A stretch of DNA of 64,000 bases from Gloeopeniophorella convolvens (taxonomy: Eukaryota > Basidiomycota > Agaricomycetes > Russulales), in NCBI GenBank assembly GCA_022496205.1, contig WTXD01000062.1, positions 1 to 64,000 of the forward strand, written 5' to 3'. Under the pieces are notes generated by a model. The model was not told the origin of the DNA. It ran no database searches and worked only from the letters and a program-made list of their open reading frames with translations. The position numbers were made by a program, and so were the translations under genes. Each line of letters starts with the position of its first letter. Within the stretch, counting starts at the first letter, position 1. Shown one piece after another: positions 34,186 through 45,401 of this stretch.

Positions 34186-35441
34186 ATGCAGCCCACCCTG
34201 CTCCACAATGTCTGCAGGCTCTCCGCGCACCGCCGACTACCCAACCCCGTCCTCGCCCGCTTCGTGACCACCCTGCGCCCCTCCGACTTTTCCTCCTTCT
34301 TCTTCCACAACGCCCACCCGCCCTATGCCTTCGAGATGCCCCCGCCGCCCAACACCGCCCCGGCCTCCCGCCGCCCCCCACCCCCCAACTCCCGCTCGCA
34401 GCCTACAAACCCCTCCCCGCGCTGACCCCCGCCCGCACCCTCGCGCTCTACGCACAGCTCTCCAAAGCGCGCCTCTCCGCCTTCAACGTCCTCGTCGCCA
34501 TGTCCGGCGTCGCCCTCAGCCCGCTCCCCACGACCGTCCCCGTGCTCCTCGCGACCGCCCTCGGCACCCTCCTCTGCAGCGCCTCCGCGAACGCGCTCAA
34601 CCAGCTGCAGGAGATCCCGTACGACGCGCAGATGGCGCGCACGCGCGCCCGCCCGCTCGTGCGCCGCGCGCTCGGCCCCGCGCACGCGGCCGCCTTTGCC
34701 GCCGCCACCGGCGCCGCGGGGCCCGCGCTGCTCTGGACGATGTGCAACCCCACGACGGCGCTGCTCGGCGCGGCGAACATCGCGCTGTACGCGGGGCCGT
34801 ACACGTGGCTCAAGCGGCGCAGCATCTGGAACACCTGGGTCGGCGCCGTCGTCGGCGCCGTCCCGCCGCTCATGGGCTGGGCCGCCGTGGGCGGCACGCT
34901 GCTCCCGAGCGCCGCGCACCCGCTCGCGCTCCACCTCCCGCCGTTCCTCGCCGACGCCACCGCGGCCACCGCGGCTGCAGGCGCGCTGGAGAACCCGCTG
35001 GCGCCGTGGGCGCTGTTCGCGGTGATGTTCTCGTGGCAGTTCCCGCACTTCCACGCGCTGGCGCACTTTGTGCGCGGCGCGTACGCGCAGGGCGGTACCG
35101 CATGCTCGCGGTGCTCGACCCGGCGCGCAACTCGCGCGTCGCGCTGCGGCACGTGCTGCTGCTGAGCGCGACGTGCGCCGCGCTCGTGCCGCTGTCCGGG
35201 CTCACGACGTGGGGCTTTGCGCTCTCGAGCCTCGTGCCGAACGCGGTCGTCGCGCGGCGGCGTGGGCGTTCCACCGGCACGGCGGCGAGAAGCGCGCGCG
35301 CGCGCTGTTTATGCATTCGCTGTGGTGGCTGCCCGTCGTGCTTGGGCTGATGATCGTGCACAAGCCGGGCGTGGACTGGCTGCAGTGGTTCGGGCGCGCG
35401 GCGGGGAGGAGGCACAGGAGCAGGAGACGACGCAGAGCTGA
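34186..35441 (+). pseudogene. COX10: COX10 protoheme IX farnesyltransferase, frame broken in this sequence
   Basis: The N-terminus MQPTLLHNVCRLSAHRRLPN, followed by PVLARFV, looks like a mitochondrial presequence. UbiA-family blocks follow: YAQLSKARLSAFNVLVAMSG, the prenyl-diphosphate motif NQLQEIPYDAQMARTRARPL, and FSWQFPHFHALAHFVRGAYA. Next come YRMLAVLDPARNSRVALRHV, LTTWGFALSSLVPNAVVA and AWAFHRHGGEKRARALFMHS. The blocks lie in successive frames, so reading through needs shifts near 34373-34386, 35091-35096, 35251-35262 and perhaps 35401-35407. Each looks like one missing base, and no intron fits. Because heme A synthesis needs COX10, sequence or assembly error is the likeliest cause; a true pseudogene with an intact copy elsewhere is the alternative. 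Confidence 0.85.
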
Positions 35442-35512
35442 ACGCGTACTAGACCATCCTCGATTATGCATGTAATAAATACGACCCGCACCCCATACAT
35501 ACATCCCGCGCA

Positions 35513-36325
35513 TCAAGTCCGTGCCTCCGCCTTTTTCCCCCGCGCTCGCTCGCGCTTTTTCTTGAGCAGCTCAAACCGGCTCTTGAGCGCCACCACGCGC
35601 CCGTCCGCCTCCTCCTGCGCGCGCTCCTCCTCGAGCAACCGATCCATGATCAGCTCGTGCTCCTCCTCCTTCCGCCGCCGGCGCGCCTCCTCCTCGCTCG
35701 GTGGCTTCTCCTCCTCCGCTGCCGTCTGCTCCTGCGCGGCGGGCAGCCCCACGAGCGCAGGCGCGAGCGCGGGCTCCGCCGCGACCGTCGCGCGCGCGTA
35801 CGTCTCCTGCGGGTCCGCCGCCGCCGGCCGCGCGGCCAGCTCCGCCTCGAACGCGGCCCACTCGCGGTCAAACTGCGTCGCTGGCGGCTTGGACCCCTCT
35901 GCGTTGTCGTCGTCCGCGTCCATCTCGTCGTCGTCGTCGTCGTCGCGCGGGGGCGGTGCGCGCGCAGGGTCCGAGAAAAAGTCCGCCGGGAACGCGCCGG
36001 ACGGGTGCTGCGCCTCGCGCTCCGCTGTACGCTGCCTCTTCGCCGGCGGAGGCGTTCCCTCCATCTCCTCGTCCGCCTCCTCCGCCTGTCGCTTGCTCGT
36101 GGCGGCGGCGGCGGCCTCCGCCTCGGCAGCGGCTGCCGCGCGCGCGCGCGCCACGGCGACGCGGTGCGCCTTGCTGCCCAGATGGCCCTCCCACGCGCCG
36201 GCGTGCCTCACGCCCGCGCTGCACGCGGTGCAGCGCAGCGCGCCGGCGGGCGTGTACGCCGCGTAGGGGTGCACAATGCGCGCCTCGGCGCGCTTGGCCT
36301 TGAGCAGCGCGCGCACGTCCGCCAT
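35513..36325 (-). CDS. ZNF830/CCDC16-like C2H2 zinc-finger protein
   Basis: The single-exon frame begins MADVRALLKAKRAEARIVHP, followed by YAAYTPAGALRCTACSAGVR and AWEGHLGSKAHR, a C2H2 finger of the U1-like, RNA-associated kind (CxxC..H..H). The centre is acidic and low-complexity, with a conserved-looking patch (ATQFDREWAAFEAELAARPA). The C-terminal third is a charged coiled coil (EEEARRRRKEEEHELIMDRL, LEEERAQEEADGRVVALKSR, FELLKKKRERARGKKAEART), matching the conserved C-terminus of ZNF830. Human ZNF830 associates with spliceosomal complexes; the role here is inferred. It is tail-to-tail with COX10, with 71 bp between stops. Confidence 0.8.
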   Translation of the reverse strand: MADVRALLKAKRAEARIVHPYAAYTPAGALRCTACSAGVRHAGAWEGHLGSKAHRVAVARARAAAAAEAEAAAAATSKRQAEEADEEMEGTPPPAKRQRTAEREAQHPSGAFPADFFSDPARAPPPRDDDDDDEMDADDDNAEGSKPPATQFDREWAAFEAELAARPAAADPQETYARATVAAEPALAPALVGLPAAQEQTAAEEEKPPSEEEARRRRKEEEHELIMDRLLEEERAQEEADGRVVALKSRFELLKKKRERARGKKAEART

Positions 36326-37192
36326 GTGTGTGCCGGGAGATTTGGCTGTGGTTGGTGTTGATTTGGGTTTTGGGTGTGGGGTAGGTGTGTGCCGCCGGGA
36401 TGTGGGATGGGCAATCGGGGGGGGGGGGGTGATTGATTGCCCTGGCGCTGGTGCTGTCCGTTTCGTCTCGCCCTTGGTGTGTTTGAGGGCGGCTCTGGCC
36501 AAGGGCAGAGGCGTCTGTGAGGGTGCGAGTGAGAGCGTACGGTGTGTGTGGCGGCGGAGCGCGCGCGGGTCAGGTGCGCCGGGCGGGCCGCAGCGCCGGC
36601 GGCCCTCCAGTCTTCCCCATCATTCACTGACGGCACTGAACGCGACCTGGTATGTAGCAACTGCTTCCATCGCAAATCGCAACGCCCGAAACGTACACCC
36701 CGGTGCAATGCAATGCAACGCGCCTCGCGGATCCTGATCCGTGCGCACTGATCGCATCACCGCGGGGCAAACAGCACCACCCTGCCCCCCGCGACGCGCG
36801 CCTTCCTAATTATACGGTACGTCCGCGCCGTCGCGAGAGCAAAGAGACGGTGACGGCAAGCCCCCAAGGCTGCCGGCACGCGTTACGGACGCAGATAAGC
36901 TCTGTGATGCTGCAGATTCTCTCTGCCGCGCGAACGTTACACACCGATCGCGCCTCACCTCACCGCGAACAAGCAGGCTTCACGGCACGCGTGCATAGCG
37001 GAACCGCGACATGGCGGCAATCCGATCAAGAGGGCGCGGCGCACGTTGCTCGCAGGCACTCGCGCCGGGGGCGCAGAATGGAACCACAGCACTACAATTA
37101 TCCAGGCCGCTCTCACGCTCGCGTACTCCGTGCCTTGTACCATAACATAACATAGCATAGCATAACCCCGCCCCTACGCTCACGTCACGCGC
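36326..37192. other. Intergenic, nothing recognised
   Basis: This contains a 13-G run (36417-36429) and a short CATAA/CATAG repeat at 37139-37165. No coding or RNA gene is recognised. Confidence 0.5.
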
Positions 37193-39153
37193 TCAGTTCT
37201 TGTCCTTGAAGAGCTTGTTGATCGCGTCCGTCGAGTACGACTTGGGGCGCTCGAGCGCTGCGGGCGTATGTGCGTTAGTCATGGCGGCTCCGGGCGGATG
37301 CCAGAGGGCTACGTACGTGCGCCGAGGGCGCGGTCCCAGATGAGCTGCGCGGTGACGCCAAACGCGCGCGAGACGCCAAAGAGCACGGTGTAGTACTGCA
37401 TCTCCGTGAGGCCGTAGTAGGTCAGCAGCGCGCCCGAGTGCGCATCGACGTTCGGCCACGGGTTCTTCGCCTTGCCCGCCTGCGCACACAGCCGCTCGTC
37501 AGTACAGTGTCGGCGGGTGGTGGGCCCGCGGCGCGCGCACCTCGAGGAGAACGCCCGGGACGATGTTGTAGATCTGGCTGACGAGCTTGAAGAGCTTGTC
37601 GTTGGGCAGGTGCTTGAGCGCAAACTCGCGCTGCGCGACGTAGCGCGGGTCCGTCTTGCGCAGGACCGCGTGGCCGTAGCCGGGCACGACCTGCCCGCCC
37701 TTGAGCGTCGACCAGACGTACTCCTTGACCGCCTCGTCGCTCGCGTCCTCGCCGATCTTGGCCTGCATCTTTGTCAGCCACACGAGCACCTCCTGGTTCG
37801 CGAGGCCGTGCAGCGGGCCCGCGAGGCCGTTCAGCGCGGCCGCGTACGAGAGGAAGGGGTCCGAGAGCGCCGAGCCGACAAGCTTGCCGGTGTGCGCCGA
37901 AACGTTGCCGCCCTCGTGGTCACTGGCGGGGGGCGACACGTCAGCAACGCAGCACACAAGACTCGTCGAGTAGCACACACCTGTGGATGGTGATGTAGAG
38001 GCGCATGAGCTCGACAAACGCAGGGTTCTCGCCAAAGCCGAGCAGGGTGGACAGGTTGTGCGAGTAGTCCTTCTGCGCGTCAATCGACGGGAGCTTGCCG
38101 CGGCCATAGATGTTGCGGTAAATGCGGCCCGCATGTTGGGCAGCTTCGCAATCCTAGCAAGGGAAGGGGGGCAGATGTCAGTCCGGGAGCATCGCAACAT
38201 CGGGTCAACCCGCGTCTCACAGGTCCATGGAATCCTCAAAGGTGGGGCCCCAGTACTCCTTCTTGGAGATGCCCTCCGCATACGCCTTCGCGAAGGCCGA
38301 GTTGTGGTTCAGCTGCGCCGAGAGTCGTGAGCTTAAATGACGCGCGCGGAAAGGCTAATGGCGCTGCACGCACCGCGGTGACGGCCAAGCTGAACTGGCT
38401 CATGGGGTGGAGCGTGGGCGGGCAGCGGTCGAGGATCTCCTCGACAAAGTCGGGGATGGCGGCGCGGGCGGCCCAGTCCTTGGAGAGCTCGGCGACCTGC
38501 TCGTAGGTGGGGATCTCGCCGGTGACGAGGAGCCAAAAGAGGCCCTCGGGGAGGGGCTCGGAGCCACCGGGGGCCTTGGGAAGAAGGTCCTGGATCTCGG
38601 GGATGGTCTTCCCACGGAAGCGGATACCCTCCTCTATTCATAGAGGCGCGTCGGCGAGGAGCGGCGATAGTGGCGGAGGAAGCGTACCAGGGTCGAGGAC
38701 GGAGCCCTCCCAGATAAGGGCGGGGAGGCCGCGCATACCGCTGGTGACGTGGCAGCGGGTGAGCACGCGGACGACGCGCGAAACGCGGCGCGACGCACCC
38801 GTAGAGCTGGTCGACGAGGACAGGGCCGAAGGACTTTTTGCCGTGCTCAGCACGGGCGGCCTTGACCTGTGACGGGTTGTGACGTCAATGGCCCGTGTGC
38901 CAGCGAACGCGGCGTCGACGCGTCTCGAGGCGTACGCACCTGTTCTTGGGCAGCAGGAATGAGCTCTGCGAGACGCTCCTTGAGGGTTGCCTGCTTGGAG
39001 GCGGTGGACATGAAGCGCGCCGACGCCGCGGAGCGGGCGAACGGCGAGCCAGTCTATGCAAATAGGTGTGAGCATTACACGCGAGCGAGAAAGGTGAAGA
39101 GCAAGTAGCTCTTCACAGACCTTTTTGATGGAAGCGCGGAGGGCAGAGGCCAT
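37193..39153 (-). CDS. CIT1: Mitochondrial citrate synthase
   Basis: The start [11 protein letters not shown] opens a presequence; the next exon gives [20 protein letters not shown]. Blocks in order are [30 protein letters not shown], and then those around the active site: [56 protein letters not shown] and [15 protein letters not shown]. These hold the two catalytic histidines and the aspartate. It ends [18 protein letters not shown] with a stop at 37193. It condenses oxaloacetate with acetyl-CoA in the matrix. There are about seven short introns. Head-to-head with TRM8, only 168 bp between start codons. Confidence 0.95.
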
Positions 39154-39321
39154 GACGAGTGACTTTTGAGGGAGATGTGAGGATGAACACAGAGTGAAGG
39201 AGAGCGGACGAGCAAGCAACTTTTAACCCGTCCGGCAGCGCCCGGGGCGCACTTGATTGAATTTTCCGCGTCTGCCCGACCGGAAACGCTCCCCAATCCC
39301 CATCGTCGTTAACGTTGTCCC
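39154..39321. promoter_or_regulatory. Compact bidirectional promoter, citrate synthase / TRM8
   Basis: 168 bp between the two ATGs must contain both transcription starts. No TATA box is visible. Confidence 0.5.
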
Positions 39322-40275
<954 letters not shown>

Positions 40276-40348
40276 ATCTGTCTGTACAGTAGCACCCTGT
40301 AGCACCTGTATCGCGCACGCGCGCGCGCATGTACAAGCAAAACCCCGT

Positions 40349-41249
40349 TTATTCGTCTTCGACCACCGCGTCGTCGTCTACCGCCGCCCTGGCCGGCCGC
40401 AGCCCTGCGCCCATGGCGTCCAGCAGCCCCTTGGTGCGCTCGCGCACCGCCGCGCGCATCTCCGCATGGATCACCGCGCCCGCCTCGCCCGCGAGCCGCA
40501 CGATCTCCTCGAAGCGGTCGACGTGCAGCCGCGTCTCCATGCTGACGAGCGTGAGGCGGCCGGAGCGCGGCATGCACGCGAGCGTCGCGTGCGGCAGGTC
40601 GGCCTCCTCGAGCGCGGTGAGGTCGAGCAGCGGCGCGGCGGCGTGCACGCCGCCCGCGACGGCGCACACAAAGTCCGCGAGCGGCACGCCCGCGTTGGCG
40701 AGCGCGAGCGTCGTCGCGTTCACCGCGGCCGGCAGCACGCCGCCGTCCTGCTGCAGCACGTGCACGACGACGTCGATCTGCGCGCGCGGGTACAGCGCCG
40801 TCTGCACGACCGGCTCGAACGTCGCCTTGAGCGTCGCCGCGAGCTCCTGCACGCGCCTGCGCGACCGTAAGCCGCGCGGTGCAACACGCACAAGCAGGGG
40901 CTGCGCACGCACTTGTCGCCGCGGCCGCGCCGGCGGCGGTCGCCCGTGCTGAAGGGCGCGATGCTGGCCTCGACGTGGAGCACGGCGCGGTCGTGCAGCG
41001 TCTGCGCGCGGGTGCGGGCCTCGCGCGGGCCAAAGACGCTGACGAGCACCTCGGTGAGCCCGTGCGAGACGCGGGCGGAGCCGTCTGCGCCCGCCTGGGG
41101 CGCCGAGTCGAAGGACATCGCGCGCAGCTCGTACTGGCGGCGGCCGTCGGAGCGGAAGCCGCCCTCGTTGAGGATGTCGATGCGCAGGCTCTGTAGGAAG
41201 GCGGGGTGAGTCGCTGGTCTGGGTCGCTGGATGGGTAGGTGGGTACCAT
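40349..41249 (-). CDS. RRP41: Exosome core subunit RRP41/SKI6 (RNase PH fold)
   Basis: The first coding exon is only ATG (41247-41249), directly followed by a GT donor. The next exon continues SLRIDILNEGGFRSDGRRQY, then ELRAMSFDSAPQ, HGLTEVLVSVFGPRE and VLHVEASIAPFSTGDRRRRG. A further exon gives QELAATLKATFEPVVQTALY, PRAQIDVVVHVLQQDGGVLP, AAVNATTLALANAGVPLADF and the tail RERTKGLLDAMG. These match the RNase PH domain of RRP41. It forms the hexameric ring of the RNA exosome. Three exons are needed. Divergent from the NPT1 gene with 199 bp between ATGs. Confidence 0.94.
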
Positions 41250-41448
41250 TCGTCGTTGGGAGCACTTTTTGTGAGTGGAGGGGGAGGAGAGAGGGCAGCG
41301 ACGGGCCGAGGCGGGACGCGATGGACGCGTTATCTTGGCGCGTGCTCGGGCCGTGTGCTGACTCGCTCCCCTCCTCCGTCTTAAAGTTCTGCATGCACTG
41401 ATCTAACTTATTCCTGTTCTTGCTCTAATTCTCTCCTCTACCTCAGCC

Positions 41449-43288
41449 ATGACAGTCCCCGTGTCCCCGACCCAGGCGTCGCATCCCCCCAGATCCCTCC
41501 TCGACACCGATCTCTACAAGGCGCGTCCTCCTGCCACTGCTGCGCACGATAACATACGTAACACTTCGCGCGCGCCCCGCAGCTCACAATGCAGCAGGCC
41601 GTGCTGCACCACTTTCCCGACGCGCAGTGCACGTACCGCTTCGTGCACCGCGACCCCGACGTGTACTTCACGCGCGCGTGCTACGAGCAATTCGTCGCCT
41701 CCATCTCCCGTGCGCGCCTCCCATCCCCTCCCGGCCCTCTCCCACCCACCCACTCACCGCCGCGCGCCCACAGAGTTCTCCACGCTGGCGCTGACGGACG
41801 CCGAGCACGCCTGGCTCGCGCGCACATGCCCGTACTTCACGCCCGCCTACCTCGCCTACCTCGCCGCGTACCGCTTCGACCCGGCGCAGGTCACCGTCGC
41901 GTTCGTGCCCCGCGCGCCGGGCAGCCCCGACGGCCGCCTCGAGATCGAGGCGCGCGGTCCGTGGGCCGAGGCGATCCTCTGGGAGGTGCCGCTCATGGCG
42001 GCGCTCAGCGAGATCTTCTTCGCCACCGCCGACACGGACTGGAGCGACGCGGGGCAGGACGGTGCGCGCCGCGCTGCGCCTGCGCGTGCCGTGTGCTGCG
42101 GCTGACTCGCAGGGGGCGGGATATTTAGAGCGGGCGTACGCCAAGGGCGCGCGGCTGCTCGGCGCGGGCTGCACGTTCAGCGAGTTCGGCACGCGCCGGC
42201 GGCGGTCGTATCGTGTGCAGGACCTCGTCGTCGGCCAGCTCGTCCGCGCGGAGCGCGACCACCCGGGCGCGGGCAGGCTCTCCGGGACGAGCAACGTCAG
42301 TCCGGTCTGCTCCGCCCGCGAGGCGGGGGCTGGCGTCTGGGTGCACGCAGCTGAACACGCCCGCAGGTGCACCTGGCGCACAAGCACGGCATCGCGCCGG
42401 TCGGCACCATCGCGCAGTGCGTCGTCTGCCATGCTTGCATCTGGCATATCTTATTGATGGCGCGCCCGCAGCGAGTGGTTCATGGGTGTGCGTCTTGCCA
42501 GCGCGCCATGTGCCGCGTTTACTTAAATCGCAATCCGCACGTCGGGCCTGCTCGCAGATCGCAGCGATGCGCGGGTATGAGCACGCCAACAGCATCGCGC
42601 TCGACCTCTGGGAGGAGGTCTACCCGAGCGCGCTGCTGCTCGCGCTCACGGACACGTTCTCGACCAGGGCGTTCTTCGAGGTACGCCGCGCTTGCCGAAT
42701 TTCTTTTCTCCTCCCGCCTCGTCTGCTGCCAGGGACCCACGGGGCTGACCAACTATTGGAGGACTTTGCCGCCGACGGTGCGCGCGCGCGCCGGTGGCGC
42801 GGCCTGCGGCAGGACTCGGGCGACCCGTTCGCGTTTGCGCCGCTGGCGAAGGAGGTGTACGAGCGGCTCGGGGTCGACGTCCGCGAGAAGACGATCATCT
42901 ACTCGGACTCGCTCGACGTCGACAAGGCGCTCGCGCTGAAGCGGCAGTGCGACGAGCTCGGGTTCATCTGTGAGCTCCGTCCGTAGCCCCGTGCGGTGGG
43001 CCTCTGCGCTGACCGCCCGTGCCGCAGCGACGTTCGGGATCGGGACGTTCCTCACGAACGACTTTACGTCGCGCTCGAGCGGCGGCACAGAGAAGAGCAG
43101 GGCGCTGAACATGGTGATCAAGCTGGCGTCCATCAACGGGCTGCCGTGCATCAAGATCAGTGATGACTTGATGAAGGTGGGTCCTGCGCCGCGCCGCCGC
43201 GATGCGTCGCTGAGTTGGCTGCGCGCAGAACACCGGGGACCGGGAGACGGTGCTGCGCGTGAAGGACATGTTTGGGCTGCCCAAGTAG
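41449..43288 (+). CDS. NPT1: Nicotinate phosphoribosyltransferase
   Basis: Exon blocks join as SLLDTDLYK, LTMQQAVLHHFPDAQCTYRF, FSTLALTDAEHAWLARTCPY and FTPAYLAYLAAYRFDPAQVT. ATADTDWSDAGQD and GCTFSEFGTRRRRSYRVQDL follow, then VHLAHKHGIAPVGTIA and GYEHANSIALDLWEEVYPSA. The phosphoribosyl-binding end has LRQDSGDPFAFAPLAKEVYE, REKTIIYSDSLDVDKALALK, GIGTFLTNDF and GLPCIKISDDLMK. It ends RVKDMFGLPK with a stop at 43286-43288. It converts nicotinate and PRPP to nicotinate mononucleotide in NAD salvage. There are about eight short introns; some contain pyrimidine-rich expansions. Confidence 0.94.
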
Positions 43289-43982
43289 GGCTGCTTTGAT
43301 GTGATAGAAGACAGATGCATAGATAGACATGTCTAGTGGGGGCGATCGATCCGAGGGCGCCACCATCGTCGCTACAATCACATCGCGCGCGTCGTGCACG
43401 CATCGGTGCCTCTGCACGCAGCCAAAGAAGGAACCCCCGGCTGGGCGCGCAGGCTCAAGGCGCAAGGCACAGCGTTGGTTGCCCTCCCTCCCATCGCTTC
43501 GCAGCTCTCGAAGGTGCACAGCCGCCAGCGCCACCGCGTCCACATGATGATGCTCCAGGCTGCCTGGACAAACCACGCAATGGCCAGTAACTCCGCGCGC
43601 GTGCACATGCGGGAACCTCGGACACGGGATCCTGCGTCGCGCTGCTTCGCGCACTTCGCGGGGAGCACAGGATGGCGAGCTAGTCCGTCGCCCGATCGGG
43701 CGCCTGCGTATCCAGGTTGGTCTGGTCGACTCGTGCAGTTCGAACCACCGAGCGCGGGGGCGGAGCCCGCGCCATGAGCGAGCAGAGTGGAGCCGCAGAT
43801 AGCTGCGAACGTTGTGTATGTGATTGAGCACGGCAGCTCTGTAAGCTGCGATGTGTGAGCGGGACGCTAGAGCAAAAGCCGCGAGGCGCGTCCCGACTTG
43901 AGGTAAGCGAGGGCACCGGGCCGAGCACCCCGGACCTCTCCTCGCATCGGATTCCGTCACGCTCGTCATCTCGTAGCCGACA
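43289..43982. other. Intergenic, nothing recognised
   Basis: About 690 bp between genes pointing the same way. A box B-like word (gttcgaacc, 43738) has no tRNA fold around it. No gene is seen. Confidence 0.5.
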
Positions 43983-45090
43983 ATGTCCTCCTCCTCAGAT
44001 CCCACCTCCGACCCCACCCCCGCCCCCGCGGCCCAGCAAGGCCCACACGCGCCCGTGACTGCACCCGCACCGCCCCCGCAGTTCAAGGTCTACCGGCCGC
44101 CCCAGCGCGCCGCGCCGCAGGGTGCGTCCACCAGCACCACCCCGCATCGCGCGCTGATCGCGCGCCGCGGCGCAGAGGACCTGCCAGAGGACTACTTCAC
44201 GCCGACGCTCGCGGACCTCAGGGCGCACCAGGAGCAGCTGCACACACGCGCGAGCACGCTGAGCAACGCGCCGCTGCTGACGCGCGCCGCGCGCGAGCAG
44301 CAAGCCGCCGCGAAGCGCGCGCGCTGGCCGAACGTGCGCCCCCGCGCCCGTCCCTGCTACGCGCGCGCGCGCTGACTACGTGTATGTATCTGTATGTGTC
44401 TGTCTGTGCGCGCAGACGACGCTGCGCGTGCGCTTCCCCGACCGCACGCAGCTCGAGCGGGCCTTCCCGTCGAGCAGCAAGATCCGCGCGGTGTACGCGT
44501 TCGTGCGCGACGCGCTGCGCGAGGACGCCAAGCCGACCAAGTTTGTCCTCTGTGCGTGCGGCGCGCGCGCCTCCCGGCCTCCCGGGTGCTGACTGCCCCC
44601 CCCCCCCCGCAGCGTCGAGCCCGCCGCTGCGCGAGCTCAAGGTGTCCGACGCGGCCGTGCGCGAGCTCACGCTCGCCGAGCTCGGGCTCGCGCCGTCGTC
44701 CGTGCTCCTGCTGCGCTTCGTCGATGACGCGCTGAACCGTGCGCGCCCCCGCTGTCTCTCCGCGCGCGAGCTGCACTGATCTCCCGCATGTGTATGTGTG
44801 CCGTTGTGGTGGCCCAGGTCCGGACCAGCCTGCGCCGCTCGCAGCTGCGGTCCTGGAACATGCCGTCGACCTGCCCGTGCCGCCAGAGTTCGACGGTGCG
44901 CCGGGCAGGGGCGCCGCGTCGTCTTCTGCGCCGGCGTCTGGGCGGGGCAATACGCTGGGTGGGGCCGCCTCGACGGGCAGCGGCGACGTCAAGATCCCCA
45001 AATGGCTCAAGCTGGGACCGAGTGCGTGTGCTTATCGACGTGCCTGCATTGTTCGTAACTGCATCTGTCCGTCGCTTCACAGAAAAGTAA
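43983..45090 (+). CDS. UBX-domain protein, ASPSCR1/UBX4 type
   Basis: The N-terminus is a Pro/Ser-rich leader (MSSSSDPTSDPTPAPAAQQG) followed by PEDYFTPTLADLRAHQEQLH and SNAPLLTRAAREQQ. The UBX domain is spread over four exons: TTLRVRFPDRTQLERAFPSS, SKIRAVYAFVRDALREDAKP, TKFVL, PLRELKVSDAAVRELTLAEL and GLAPSSVLLLRFVDDALN. It ends DVKIPKWLKLGPKK (stop 45088-45090). UBX proteins of this class bind the Cdc48/p97 ATPase. The long N-terminal ubiquitin-like part found in TUG/ASPSCR1 is missing, so this is a short form or a start lies further upstream. One intron carries a 13-C run just before its acceptor (44596-44608). Confidence 0.82.
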
Positions 45091-45401
45091 TCGAAATCAT
45101 GGGGCGTTACGCCCGGATGGGATGGCGCGAGGAAGGGCTCGGTGCGGGCTGTGGCTGGCTTGGGAATCCGAACGGAAGGCTGCTGTCGTCAACGCGTGTT
45201 GTACTCATTGTATGTGTGTAGCAGGTCTAGAGCGGTGGGGCGCGCGTGCGCAGTATGTACATACATCTTGCATCATAGATACATCGCCAGGCGGAGCATC
45301 TGCCGTCCTGACTACTAAATAATTGCAACACATGCGCATGCGCCGCCCCGCGCCATAATGCACGCTAGATCTCCATCAAAACTCCCCAGCGCAATGCGCG
45401 A
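45091..45401. other. Short intergenic between convergent genes
   Basis: 311 bp of 3' flank for both genes; nothing recognised. Confidence 0.5.

Noticed and set aside
35091..35262. Introns explaining the COX10 frame changes
   Set aside because: The conserved protein continues across each point without missing residues, so no intron of normal size can fit.
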